A DNA stretch of 26,151 nucleotides. It comes from Methanomassiliicoccaceae archaeon. Its GTDB lineage: Archaea > Thermoplasmatota > Thermoplasmata > Methanomassiliicoccales > Methanomethylophilaceae. Positions 1 to 6,913 of the stretch are shown here, piece by piece. Below the pieces are notes generated by a model that worked only from the letters and a program-made list of their open reading frames with translations, had not been told where the DNA came from and made no database searches. The stretch lies in assembly GCA_031260545.1 (NCBI GenBank), contig JAIRJQ010000053.1, positions 1 through 26,151 of the forward strand, read 5' to 3'. Each line of letters starts with the position of its first letter. Within the stretch, counting starts at the first letter, position 1. A program made the translations under genes and the position numbers.

Positions 1-494
1 ATCGCATAATCCCTGTTGCTCTTATGACCGTCAAAGAAGTGCTCGCAATCGAATATAACTCTCTTACCTTTCTTCTTAAGATATTTCACACTGTTCTCGA
101 TCATTTTCAGATTATCGGCAAGCGGTATGTTCAATGCGTCCGTTACGTGGAAGTCCCATGTCTTTCCGAAAATGCAAACATATTCAGCGCAGCACGCTGC
201 CAGTGCCTTCATTCCCGGGTCCTTATCAGCGGTCTTGCCGTGTTTGCATGTACTGCCGAATGCGGTCAGTTTCGTTCTCTTCAGTGTGAGATCGGATGCC
301 TGTTTAAAGAACTCATCATCCTTTGGGTTCGATGATGGCCATCCGCCCTCCACAAAGTCTATTCCGAAAGCATCCAGCTTTTTGAGTATCTCTATCTTAT
401 CTTCGATGGAGAACGAGATCCCTTCGGTCTGCGCACCGTCACGGAGCGTAGTGTCGTATATGAACACTCTGTTCTTTTTATTCAATTTGATCAC
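1..494 (-). CDS. cimA: Citramalate synthase (CimA-like, alpha-isopropylmalate synthase family), 3' part missing at the window edge
   Basis: Reading the minus strand from a GTG at 494 gives about 164 residues, open to the left edge. Near the N-terminus is YDTTLRDGAQTEGISFS, the metal-binding and catalytic signature of the isopropylmalate/citramalate synthase TIM barrel. It is followed by a FVEGGWPSSNPKDDEFF segment, and VIFDCEHFFDGH lies near the edge. The EGGWP and EHFFDG segments match the Geobacter-type citramalate synthase subfamily (TIGR00977) better than LeuA or homocitrate synthase. The expected reaction is acetyl-CoA + pyruvate to (R)-citramalate, the first step of threonine-independent isoleucine synthesis. 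The GTG overlaps the TGA of hom (GTGA), so translation is probably coupled. A TTG at 485 is a weaker alternative start. Subfamily assignment is by remembered motifs. The C-terminal regulatory domain is outside the window. Confidence 0.85.
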   Translation of the reverse strand, partial: MIKLNKKNRVFIYDTTLRDGAQTEGISFSIEDKIEILKKLDAFGIDFVEGGWPSSNPKDDEFFKQASDLTLKRTKLTAFGSTCKHGKTADKDPGMKALAACCAEYVCIFGKTWDFHVTDALNIPLADNLKMIENSVKYLKKKGKRVIFDCEHFFDGHKSNRDYA

Positions 495-1483
495 CGTCTT
501 CGGTCCATTATTGCGATCAGGTCGCTAAGTATCGCGGATGCCGTCTCGATCCTGCCCGCTCCCTTTCCGGAAACGGTTATCGGACCTGCCAGGTCGGTAC
601 GTATCTGGGCGATGTTCAGCGTACCGGAGACGCTGAGCGGGTGCCCCAGAGGTATGAGCCTCGGAGAAACTTCCAGCACGGTGTCGGAAACTTCTCCGAT
701 CAGTCTTATGACCATGTCGTGTTCCGCCGCAAGCGCTATCGCTTCCGCACTGACCGATGTTATTCCCGTTATCGAGACGTCAGAGAACGTTACGTTCCTT
801 CGGAATATCGAATTGGCAAGTATCACAACTTTACATGCGGTATCAATTCCGTCGATGTCATATGACGGATCGCTTTCCGCGTATCCCAGCTGCTGCGCTT
901 CTTTTAAGGCCTGTTCGAACGGTAACCCCTTATCCATACGGCTAAGTATGAAATTACAAGTTCCGTTGAATATTCCGCGTATTGATTTAACGCGCTCACC
1001 TTTCAGGTTCTCGCTGCAGAGGTTAATGATGGGCATTGCACCGCCCACGGACCCCTCAAATCGGAGCAAAGCATTCTTTTTCTCTGCCAATTTGTTAAGT
1101 TCGCTGAACTTCAGCGCTAACGGGCCTTTGTTAACGGTCACAACGTCCTTACCGTTCTTCAGCGCATGCTCCACATGTTTAAGGCCGGCGCCGCCGTCCT
1201 TTATGTTCGTAGGGCTAACTTCAACGAGAACGTCATAATCAACGGAATCAAGAACATCAATACCGCTTTTCAGCTTTTCAGATCCGACGGAACCGGTACT
1301 TTTCTTTCTTTCCACAAGTTCCAAAGGGTCGAGGCCGTTCTCATCGGCAACGAAACTTTTCGAATCGAACGCTGCGACTATTTTTACTGATTCGTTGAAA
1401 CGGTTGAGCCTGTCGGTCTTCTTATGCAACACTTCAGCAAAACCCTGCCCTACGGTGCCGAATCCGGCCATGATGATCCTCAT
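491..1483 (-). CDS. hom: Homoserine dehydrogenase
   Basis: A 330-residue protein, the normal length for a stand-alone archaeal enzyme without an aspartokinase or ACT domain. It reduces aspartate 4-semialdehyde to homoserine with NAD(P)H, at the branch to threonine, methionine and isoleucine. The N-terminus has the Rossmann motif GFGTVGQG (residues 7-14). VTVNKG (115-120) carries the conserved lysine. NGTCNFIL (173-180) and YAESDPSYDIDGIDTACK (201-218) hold the substrate-binding and catalytic acidic and lysine residues of the family. Its ATG overlaps the stop of the upstream ACT-protein gene (ATGA) and its TGA overlaps the next gene's GTG, so the three genes form one compact operon. The lack of its own ACT domain fits the separate ACT protein acting as its allosteric partner. 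Confidence 0.96.
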   Translation of the reverse strand: MRIIMAGFGTVGQGFAEVLHKKTDRLNRFNESVKIVAAFDSKSFVADENGLDPLELVERKKSTGSVGSEKLKSGIDVLDSVDYDVLVEVSPTNIKDGGAGLKHVEHALKNGKDVVTVNKGPLALKFSELNKLAEKKNALLRFEGSVGGAMPIINLCSENLKGERVKSIRGIFNGTCNFILSRMDKGLPFEQALKEAQQLGYAESDPSYDIDGIDTACKVVILANSIFRRNVTFSDVSITGITSVSAEAIALAAEHDMVIRLIGEVSDTVLEVSPRLIPLGHPLSVSGTLNIAQIRTDLAGPITVSGKGAGRIETASAILSDLIAIMDRRR

Positions 1484-1977
1484 TGGCCGACACCTCTGAT
1501 GTACACGATCTTAGCTCTCTTGCAGGCGGTCATCATGAATGCGTTCAGTTTTTCCAGATCGTCCTCGCTTCTGACCTTCGCTGATATCATCGCGGTCCTT
1601 TCCTTGCTTGATATCTTCGAAGAGAATCTCACGTCAACAGATTCAAGACCGACAACCTTTCCCGCATTCTCAATAAGTCTCTCTATCTGGGATGCGCCGA
1701 TATCGCCGATCAGAAGATATTCCATCGGGAATGTTTCTATGACAGATGATATTCGAGATATCATCACATCCCTGCTCTTCCATATGTTCTTTAATTTTTC
1801 GAGGTTCTCCGCTGAACCCACTTCGAATGTCAGGTTCACGGCGATACGTCCATTGACTATGTTCTCGCGGTTGTGCACCACACCGACAATGTTCCCATCG
1901 ACCAATGATATCGGCTCAAGGGAACCTACCAGCTGTCCGGGAACATCTCTGACGAAAATATCGGCGTTGACCATCAT
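1480..1977 (-). CDS. ACT-domain protein, predicted allosteric regulator of homoserine dehydrogenase
   Basis: About 165 residues that read as two ACT-like modules. The first begins ADIFVRDVPGQL, with the typical small-molecule-binding loop DxPGxL. The second covers roughly residues 80-150. No catalytic domain is present. Archaeal genomes commonly place such a protein (COG2061) directly before hom, as here, with a 4-base ATGA overlap. The likely role is to sense threonine or a related amino acid and control Hom; this is inferred from family and context. Start choice: an upstream GTG at 1986 is in frame, but the sequence AAGTGA there looks like a ribosome-binding site placed 5 bases before the ATG at 1977 (a second ATG follows at 1974). 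The ATG is therefore preferred. Confidence 0.85.
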   Translation of the reverse strand: MMVNADIFVRDVPGQLVGSLEPISLVDGNIVGVVHNRENIVNGRIAVNLTFEVGSAENLEKLKNIWKSRDVMISRISSVIETFPMEYLLIGDIGASQIERLIENAGKVVGLESVDVRFSSKISSKERTAMISAKVRSEDDLEKLNAFMMTACKRAKIVYIRGVGQ

Positions 1978-1998
1978 GTCATTCACTTTTTTGCATTG

Positions 1999-2016
1999 AC
2001 GGGTAGCGTAACCCGT
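1999..2016. promoter_or_regulatory. Inverted repeat ACGGGT-N6-ACCCGT in the hom operon leader
   Basis: Perfect 6-base arms separated by 6 bases lie between the probable TATA region (2017-2040) and the first gene. With a start of transcription about 25 bases after the TATA box, the repeat would sit on or just after the start site. That is a good place for a repressor operator, or it could be a leader hairpin. No regulator is identified. Confidence 0.45.
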
Positions 2017-2040
2017 TCTATTATACTTATCTAAAAATAT
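2017..2040 (-). promoter_or_regulatory. TATA region for the ACT-hom-cimA operon
   Basis: Read on the minus strand this AT-rich stretch contains ATATTTTTAG and GTATAATAG. The distal one is centred about 25 bases before the inverted repeat at 1999-2016. It is the only TATA-like stretch upstream of the operon. Confidence 0.5.
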
Positions 2041-2067
2041 TTCGCTAAGAAGAAAGGTTCAAAAGAG

Positions 2068-2151
2068 CGCCGAGAGGGAGATTCGAACTCCCGAGGCGTT
2101 GCCGCCACGAGCTTTCCAGGCTCGCGCCTTACCGGGCTGGGCCATCTCGGC
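2068..2151 (-). tRNA. tRNA-Ser(GGA)
   Basis: The minus strand folds as a class II tRNA of about 84 bases. The acceptor stem is GCCGAGA/TCTCGGC with discriminator G, and the anticodon loop sequence CTGGAAA gives anticodon GGA. A long variable arm and the T-loop GTTCGAATC are present. G10 and G15 are present, the targets of the two tRNA-modifying enzymes encoded later in the window. The 3' CCA is not encoded: the sequence after the discriminator is CTC. Confidence 0.96.
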
Positions 2152-2170
2152 TCTGGTGGCACACATTGCT

Positions 2171-2185
2171 TTCATATTAATAACC
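2171..2185 (-). promoter_or_regulatory. TATA box of tRNA-Ser
   Basis: Minus-strand TTATTAATATG is centred about 27 bases before the first base of the tRNA and is preceded by AAAGG as a possible BRE. Confidence 0.65.
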
Positions 2186-2262
2186 TTTCGATAATGAAAA
2201 ACTAAAGACGGCAAGGAATGAAGTGTGATGCGGAACGGTCGCACGCCGTATACTGACCGTTA

Positions 2263-2272
2263 TCTTTTTAAT
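2263..2272 (+). promoter_or_regulatory. TATA box of nadE
   Basis: TCTTTTTAAT is centred about 29 bases before the nadE ATG. There is no ribosome-binding site, so the transcript is probably leaderless. Confidence 0.6.
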
Positions 2273-2296
2273 CCTTAACGATGCATAGTAAACATC

Positions 2297-3070
2297 ATGG
2301 CAACACTTCTTCCAGCGTTCACCGAGGGCGACTTAAAAAAACTTACGGACGGCATACGCAAAGCGGTCGAGGGCACCGGATGCAAAGGTGTTGTATTAGG
2401 GTTGAGCGGAGGCATAGATTCTGCGGTCGTTGCAAAACTATGCGTGAACGCGATCGGTCCCGATAAGGTGTTATGTGTGTTCATGCCCTCCCGTGTGACA
2501 CCTGTCGAAGATTACAGGATAACAACGGACCTCTGCAAGAAGTGGGGCACCGAGCACAAGATACTGGATGTGCAGCCCGCCGTCGAATCACTGACGTCAA
2601 TACTCATGGCCACCACCAACACACCATTGGATCGCGGAAACATAATAGCAAGGTGCAGGATGATCGTTCTGTTCAATCTTGCGAAGAAGTATGGACGGCT
2701 CGTCATGGGCACGTCCAATGAAAGCGAGACGGCGATCGGATACTTCACAAAGTTCGGCGACGGTGCGTGCGACATCTCGCCGTTATCGGGCATTTACAAG
2801 ACGCAGATCAGGCAGATCGCCAAGATGATAGGCATTCCCGAGAACATAATCAACAGGCAGCCTTCCGCAGGGCTGTGGGAAGGGCAGACCGATGAAGGTG
2901 AGATAGGAATGTCCTACGACGTGTTGGACCCTATTCTGTACATGATAAAGCAAGGGCATTCCGATGCCGATATATCTAATGCGGTAGGCGTTCCGCTGAC
3001 CGTTCCGGCACTGGTACGTGACAAGGTAAAAGGAAGCGAGCATAAACGGCAGCTTCCGATACGTCTGTAA
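2297..3070 (+). CDS. nadE: NH3-dependent NAD+ synthetase
   Basis: 257 residues, the usual length for the ammonia-dependent enzyme without a glutaminase domain. It amidates nicotinic acid adenine dinucleotide to NAD+ using ATP, the last step of NAD synthesis in the cytosol. The PP-loop ATP-pyrophosphatase motif SGGIDSA lies at residues 37-43. GTSNESETAIGYFTKFGDGACDISP is the second conserved block, binding deamido-NAD and ATP. PSAGLWEGQTDEGEIGMSYDVLD near the C-terminus is the characteristic loop of the family. It stands alone between two tRNA genes with its own TATA box. The ATG at 2297 fits a leaderless start. Confidence 0.97.
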   Translation: MATLLPAFTEGDLKKLTDGIRKAVEGTGCKGVVLGLSGGIDSAVVAKLCVNAIGPDKVLCVFMPSRVTPVEDYRITTDLCKKWGTEHKILDVQPAVESLTSILMATTNTPLDRGNIIARCRMIVLFNLAKKYGRLVMGTSNESETAIGYFTKFGDGACDISPLSGIYKTQIRQIAKMIGIPENIINRQPSAGLWEGQTDEGEIGMSYDVLDPILYMIKQGHSDADISNAVGVPLTVPALVRDKVKGSEHKRQLPIRL

Positions 3071-3101
3071 GTATGCGTCTAGGGTCTTAAAGAAATTAGA
3101 A

Positions 3102-3112
3102 ATATTTATTAA
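3102..3112 (+). promoter_or_regulatory. TATA box of tRNA-Glu
   Basis: ATATTTATTAA is centred about 30 bases before the tRNA and just after the nadE stop. Confidence 0.65.
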
Positions 3113-3136
3113 TCCCAGCGTATTGGGAGGGTCTAC

Positions 3137-3212
3137 GCTCCTTTGGTGTAGCGGCCAATCATGAGGCCCTCTCGAGGCCTCGACCCGGGTTCGAATCCCG
3201 GAGGGAGCACCA
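3137..3212 (+). tRNA. tRNA-Glu(CTC), CCA encoded
   Basis: Acceptor stem GCTCCTT/AGGGAGC with one G-T pair, D-arm with G10, A14 and G15, anticodon stem AGGCC/GGCCT around the loop CTCTCGA (anticodon CTC), and T-arm CCGGGTTCGAATCCCGG. The discriminator is A at 3209 and the next three bases are CCA, so the 3' end is genomically encoded. Confidence 0.97.
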
Positions 3213-3252
3213 CCTTTACACCCAGACAGTGCGATCCAAAAGCCTTATCGGA

Positions 3253-4197
3253 TCATATTTCTTCTGCGGGCTTATTCTTCGTGAGTGTCAGCGATATCAA
3301 TACGGTGACCGCAAGTATTGTGAGTATCACAAGCAGCGACATCCATACGGGTATGAGGCCATGATAGAAGTAAGACAATACCATCTTTGTGCCTATGAAC
3401 GCAAGTATCGCTCCCAGGCCGTATTTTAGATACGTCAGTTTGCCGACGGCCCCTCTGAGCGCGAAGTATATCGACCGTAATCCCAATATTGCGAACACGT
3501 TCGACGAGTAGACAATGAACGTGTCCGTTGTTATAGCGAGAACGGCGGGTATCGAATCGAACGCGAATATCAGATCGGTCATCTCCAGCACCATGACGCA
3601 AAGGAAAAGAGGCGTGGCCATCTTGATGCCGTTCTTTATCGTAAAGAATTTATCGCCGTCATATTCGTCCGATACCTTCATGATGCGCCTGCATCCTCTC
3701 ACGATCAGATTCTTATCGAACGATTCGGCGGTGGCATCCTTTTTCACCACGGTCCTGACGGCAGTGAAGATCAGAACGGCACCGAACACGATCATCATCC
3801 ATTCAAAGCTGTTGAGCAATTGCACACCGGCAAGTATGAACAGCATACGGAACACCAATGCACCGACGATGCCGTAGAACAATGCTTTGTGCTGATATTC
3901 GTTCGGGACCCCGAAGTAAGCAAAGACAATGATGAACACGAAGAGGTTGTCAATGCTCATCATTAATTCCACAGTGTACGCGGCATAATAGGTGATCATC
4001 CTGTCCGTGTCCATATCTGACGCCAGGAACACCAGGATACCGAACGTGAGACCTATGGAGATCCAGAACAGCGATAATAATGCGGCCTTCCTTAATGGCA
4101 CATCTTCCTTCTTACGGTTGATCACCCCCATGTCAAGCGTAAAGAAAACTACCACCAGGACAAAGAAGATAATCCACAGGCCGTTATTGTCTATCAT
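3253..4197 (-). CDS. TerC-family integral membrane protein (probable metal-ion, Mn2+-type, transporter)
   Basis: About 314 residues with eight or nine hydrophobic helices. Two signature blocks of the TerC/Alx family are visible: YTVELMMSIDNLFVFIIVF, with acidic residues inside a membrane helix, and MVLEMTDLIFAFDSIPAVLAI in the second half. Both are related halves of the LysE-superfamily fold. Bacterial relatives (Alx, MeeF and similar) export Mn2+ or are linked to tellurite or pH stress; the substrate here is not shown. A TTG at 4224 extends the frame by nine residues, but the TATA-like TTTTAATTG lies over it, about 27 bases before ATG 4197. The ATG is preferred as a leaderless start. The gene is convergent with tRNA-Glu. 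Confidence 0.9.
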   Translation of the reverse strand: MIDNNGLWIIFFVLVVVFFTLDMGVINRKKEDVPLRKAALLSLFWISIGLTFGILVFLASDMDTDRMITYYAAYTVELMMSIDNLFVFIIVFAYFGVPNEYQHKALFYGIVGALVFRMLFILAGVQLLNSFEWMMIVFGAVLIFTAVRTVVKKDATAESFDKNLIVRGCRRIMKVSDEYDGDKFFTIKNGIKMATPLFLCVMVLEMTDLIFAFDSIPAVLAITTDTFIVYSSNVFAILGLRSIYFALRGAVGKLTYLKYGLGAILAFIGTKMVLSYFYHGLIPVWMSLLVILTILAVTVLISLTLTKNKPAEEI

Positions 4198-4220
4198 CTC
4201 AGGCCATCGTATGACAAGGC

Positions 4221-4231
4221 ACAATTAAAAG
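4221..4231 (-). promoter_or_regulatory. TATA box of the TerC gene
   Basis: Minus-strand CTTTTAATTGT is centred about 28 bases before ATG 4197. Confidence 0.5.
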
Positions 4232-4285
4232 CTTCCCCGTCCACCAAGAGATGGATATCTCATGTTTTTCAGCGATCTTTCGGTG

Positions 4286-4295
4286 TTATTTTTAA
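4286..4295 (+). promoter_or_regulatory. TATA box of the acidic-protein gene
   Basis: TTATTTTTAA is followed about 25 bases later by the expected start of transcription near 4316, leaving a short leader before the ATGs at 4329, 4333 and 4369. Confidence 0.5.
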
Positions 4296-4328
4296 GGCAA
4301 CCGTACGCGCACGCCTATGTAAACGTTT

Positions 4329-4367
4329 ATGAATGAGAAACCCCTTACCCGATGCAGGATGGGATAG
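4329..4367 (+). other. Possible 12-codon upstream ORF before the acidic-protein gene
   Basis: An ATG at 4329 opens a short frame (MNEKPLTRCRMG) that ends in TAG one base before the in-frame ATG at 4369 of the large gene. It overlaps the longer start at 4333 in another frame. It would matter only if 4369 is the true start, when it could couple or regulate translation. There is no coding evidence beyond position. Confidence 0.2.
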
Positions 4368-6816
4368 CATGGGTGATATTAGCATTAGCATCGCCTCTAA
4401 AGGAAAGGCAGTTATAGGAGGGTTGCTGAAACGCGTTACCGGCGATAAACCGGATAAAGGCGAAGAAGCGGCCCCGCGCAAGGGTGTGAGCTTAAAGAAC
4501 CGATTTTCGGTGCTCAGACCTTCCGCGGCCCCAACGGACCCTGTACCGCAGAAAAGATCGGAAGACCTGCCAGATCCGGATGGGAACAAAGAAGTGAAAG
4601 TGATACAAACAAGCAGCGCCAGAGCGTCGAGATCAGCAAGTCTGTCGGAAAGGATCGGACTCTCGGCATCCTCCGGCGCCGAGGACAGTTTTGAACGCAG
4701 GATATCATTCGAGGATGTCCGCGGAGAAGAAGAGGAAGAGGAATACGGAACGATATCCGGCGATGATGCAGGAAGTCCGAAAAAACCTCAGGACCATACC
4801 GTCTTTGATGAAGAGGCGGAAGAGTCAGTTCACGAGGCCGCGGCCGCCGAGGACAGAACTGTTGACAGAATGCCTGCAGAGCAAGTAAAAGATAACAGGA
4901 CAGTGGCCCCTGCAGCGGTCGCCGATGACGTCAGGACGGAACTTAAGGAGATCCCGAACTTTGATGTGAAGGCCCAGCCCAGAGCTGAACCTAAAATTGA
5001 ACTGAAAACCGAACCTAAAGCTGAGCCGAAGGCGGAGATAAGAAAAGAAACGGAACCCGTAAGAAAAGCGGAGACGAAGGCCGTTCCGGCAGCGCTATCG
5101 GACGATGACTGCGACGGTTATGATTTCCTTCCCAAAAGGAGCGTTTCCGAAAGGATCGCTGCAAAGGTCGACGAGGTAAGATCAAGACCGAAAGCGCAGA
5201 CGAACGCCGGTGCAAAACAGACGGTGAAGAAGGAGGAACCGAAGAAGGCCTCCTGGCTCTCGGAAAAATTGAGCACAAGGCAGAAAACAACGGTGCCGGC
5301 AAAGTCCGCGGAAGAGCAGCTTGACGGCCCGGTCCAGCACGAGTACGCTAAAAGAACATCCCTTCTTGAAAGGGTCACGCGCGAAAAGGCGACAGGCAGG
5401 AGCGTATCAGAGGTCATAAGGGAAACGGAACAGTCCCCTGCGGCGAAGGAAGATATTGTAAGCGCAGCAGAGGACATCGAAGAATATGACGCAGACGTAT
5501 CGATACACGCGGAACCGTACGTAATGACAGATCCGGTGTTGACAGAGGAAGAGAAAAATGAACCGGCGGCAGAGGCCGCGGTCCTGAACGAACCGGAAAC
5601 GATCGTATCCGGAACAATAGAAGAGAACACAGAGACGATCACTGAAGCGGCAGCAAGGCCGCTGAACAGGAACGCCGCCATCGCAGAAGAGGCGTCGGAG
5701 ATAGAGATCGAACCTGCTATACTGGAGGCAGTTGAAGCAATATTCTCGGGATCCGATGATGCGGACGCAGAGATAGAGGATGTTGCCGCTGAGCTCGTTG
5801 CGGAAGAAGAGACATTCATCGAACTCACACCGGAGACGGCGGAAGTTTCGGTTCCAGAATGCGCCGAGGCGGACGCAGAGATCGAAGACGTTATCGCAGA
5901 GATCGCAGATATATCCGAAGAGACGGACGCAGAGATCGAAGACGTTGTCGCAGAGATCGCAGAGATATCCGAAGAGACGGAAATGAGGACAGAAGACAGC
6001 ATCGCGGCCGAAGATCCGGTGATCGAAGAGTTCATCGATGCAGCTATAATCAGATGGACGTCCGAAGCAGAGGACAAAGCGATCGAGACGGCGCTCGCAG
6101 AGGATATCGCTGCAATGGCCGCAGAAGTTGCCGCTGAGACCCATGACATTGTTGTGATGCCGACAGCAGCATTCGCGGTCGTTCCATACGAGGCCGCCGC
6201 AGAGATCAAAACTGTTGAAATGATCGCCGATGCGCCCGTTGAGAACGTCAGTTCCATTGAAGAAAAGGTCAGCGAAGTGACCGCCGACGAGATCACCGTC
6301 GGTGAGATCGCTGCAGAAGAGAACATAATCGCAACGGCCGCCGATGAGATCACCATCTGTCGGACCCTTGCAGACGCCGCCGATGAGATGGCGGCACATA
6401 CCGGACCGACAGCTTGGCCGATCGTTGAGACGGCCGCAGCCGAGCTTGCCGCAGAGATGCACGAAGTGATCGTACCTGCCGCCGAGCCCGTTGAGCTTGC
6501 GGCAGAGACATATGACATGGTGAAGGAGATCGAGAACGATGCTCCTGCGCAAGAGGTATGCGATACTGATACCGAGGACGCAGAGAACGATGTGCTGGCA
6601 CTTCTTCATGGTGTCATCGTTGACGGCGGGATCTCTCCCGCAGCTGATGTCACGTACGAGGCGCCCGCGGTACCTTCGAGCAGCACTGAACCGTATGTCA
6701 ATGTGGTCGCATTGCCCGACAAGATCCCGGATGAAGCGTTAGGCATATGTTTCTCTTTCGTATCGGAAGAGAACCCGCTGCCGTCGGTGGACATGAGGTT
6801 CGTCTGGGGACACTGA
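4333..6816 (+). CDS. Unknown large acidic, probably disordered protein with a recurring S-[LV]-S-E-R-I motif
   Basis: 827 residues from ATG 4333, or 815 from ATG 4369 (MGDISISIASKGK), which has a weak GGATGGG before it and may be the real start. There is no recognised domain, signal peptide or membrane helix. Residues about 14-35 (SIASKGKAVIGGLLKRV) could form a basic amphipathic helix. Residues 50-365 are charged and Pro/Lys/Glu-rich. They carry a repeated basic-flanked motif: SLKNRF (53), SLSERI (103), SVSERI (270), WLSEKL (308), SLLERV (343), SVSEVI (357). Residues 430-770 are extremely rich in Ala, Glu, Ile and Val, with helix-like units such as DAEIEDVVAEIAEISEET. The C-terminal 40 residues are less repetitive and end in VDMRFVWGH. 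Codon use and a length of more than 800 codons support a real gene. The function is unknown; a scaffold or regulatory protein is only a guess. Confidence 0.75.
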   Translation: MRNPLPDAGWDSMGDISISIASKGKAVIGGLLKRVTGDKPDKGEEAAPRKGVSLKNRFSVLRPSAAPTDPVPQKRSEDLPDPDGNKEVKVIQTSSARASRSASLSERIGLSASSGAEDSFERRISFEDVRGEEEEEEYGTISGDDAGSPKKPQDHTVFDEEAEESVHEAAAAEDRTVDRMPAEQVKDNRTVAPAAVADDVRTELKEIPNFDVKAQPRAEPKIELKTEPKAEPKAEIRKETEPVRKAETKAVPAALSDDDCDGYDFLPKRSVSERIAAKVDEVRSRPKAQTNAGAKQTVKKEEPKKASWLSEKLSTRQKTTVPAKSAEEQLDGPVQHEYAKRTSLLERVTREKATGRSVSEVIRETEQSPAAKEDIVSAAEDIEEYDADVSIHAEPYVMTDPVLTEEEKNEPAAEAAVLNEPETIVSGTIEENTETITEAAARPLNRNAAIAEEASEIEIEPAILEAVEAIFSGSDDADAEIEDVAAELVAEEETFIELTPETAEVSVPECAEADAEIEDVIAEIADISEETDAEIEDVVAEIAEISEETEMRTEDSIAAEDPVIEEFIDAAIIRWTSEAEDKAIETALAEDIAAMAAEVAAETHDIVVMPTAAFAVVPYEAAAEIKTVEMIADAPVENVSSIEEKVSEVTADEITVGEIAAEENIIATAADEITICRTLADAADEMAAHTGPTAWPIVETAAAELAAEMHEVIVPAAEPVELAAETYDMVKEIENDAPAQEVCDTDTEDAENDVLALLHGVIVDGGISPAADVTYEAPAVPSSSTEPYVNVVALPDKIPDEALGICFSFVSEENPLPSVDMRFVWGH
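5872..5979 (+). repeat. Two tandem 54-base units inside the acidic-protein gene
   Basis: Two adjacent 18-codon units encode DAEIEDVIAEIADISEET and DAEIEDVVAEIAEISEET and differ at only a few bases. A degenerate related unit (DADAEIEDVAAELVAEEE) lies near 5758. The closeness of the pair indicates a recent duplication. Confidence 0.85.
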
Positions 6817-6829
6817 ATATTAACATAAA

Positions 6830-6873
6830 GGGTTCGTGATCTCCTCCTCACGGACCCTCAATATTCTTTTTTA
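6830..6873 (+). terminator. Hairpin plus T-tract after the acidic-protein gene
   Basis: GGGTTCGTGA at 6830-6839 pairs with TCACGGACCC at 6848-6857 (ten pairs including one G-T) around an 8-base loop, and is followed by ATTCTTTTTTA. The T-tract is also the only TATA-like sequence before the antiporter gene, so terminator and next promoter may overlap. Confidence 0.7.
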
Positions 6874-6913
6874 CCTCCAAAAGCTAAAGAACATGCGCTG
6901 ATTACGTTCGTTC

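Noticed and set aside
612..1238. Plus-strand frame of 208 codons opposite hom
   Set aside because: The hom product on the minus strand is clear; the plus frame shows no recognisable domain.
3200..3260. Integration (att) site at the 3' end of tRNA-Glu
   Set aside because: No direct repeat of the tRNA end, integrase or foreign gene block follows; the next gene is an ordinary TerC-family gene.
5118..6609. Two long minus-strand frames (466 and 400 codons) opposite the acidic-protein gene
   Set aside because: They are Ser/Ala-rich or Cys/Arg-rich mirror images of the biased Ala/Glu codons on the plus strand, with no domains, promoter or ribosome-binding site.
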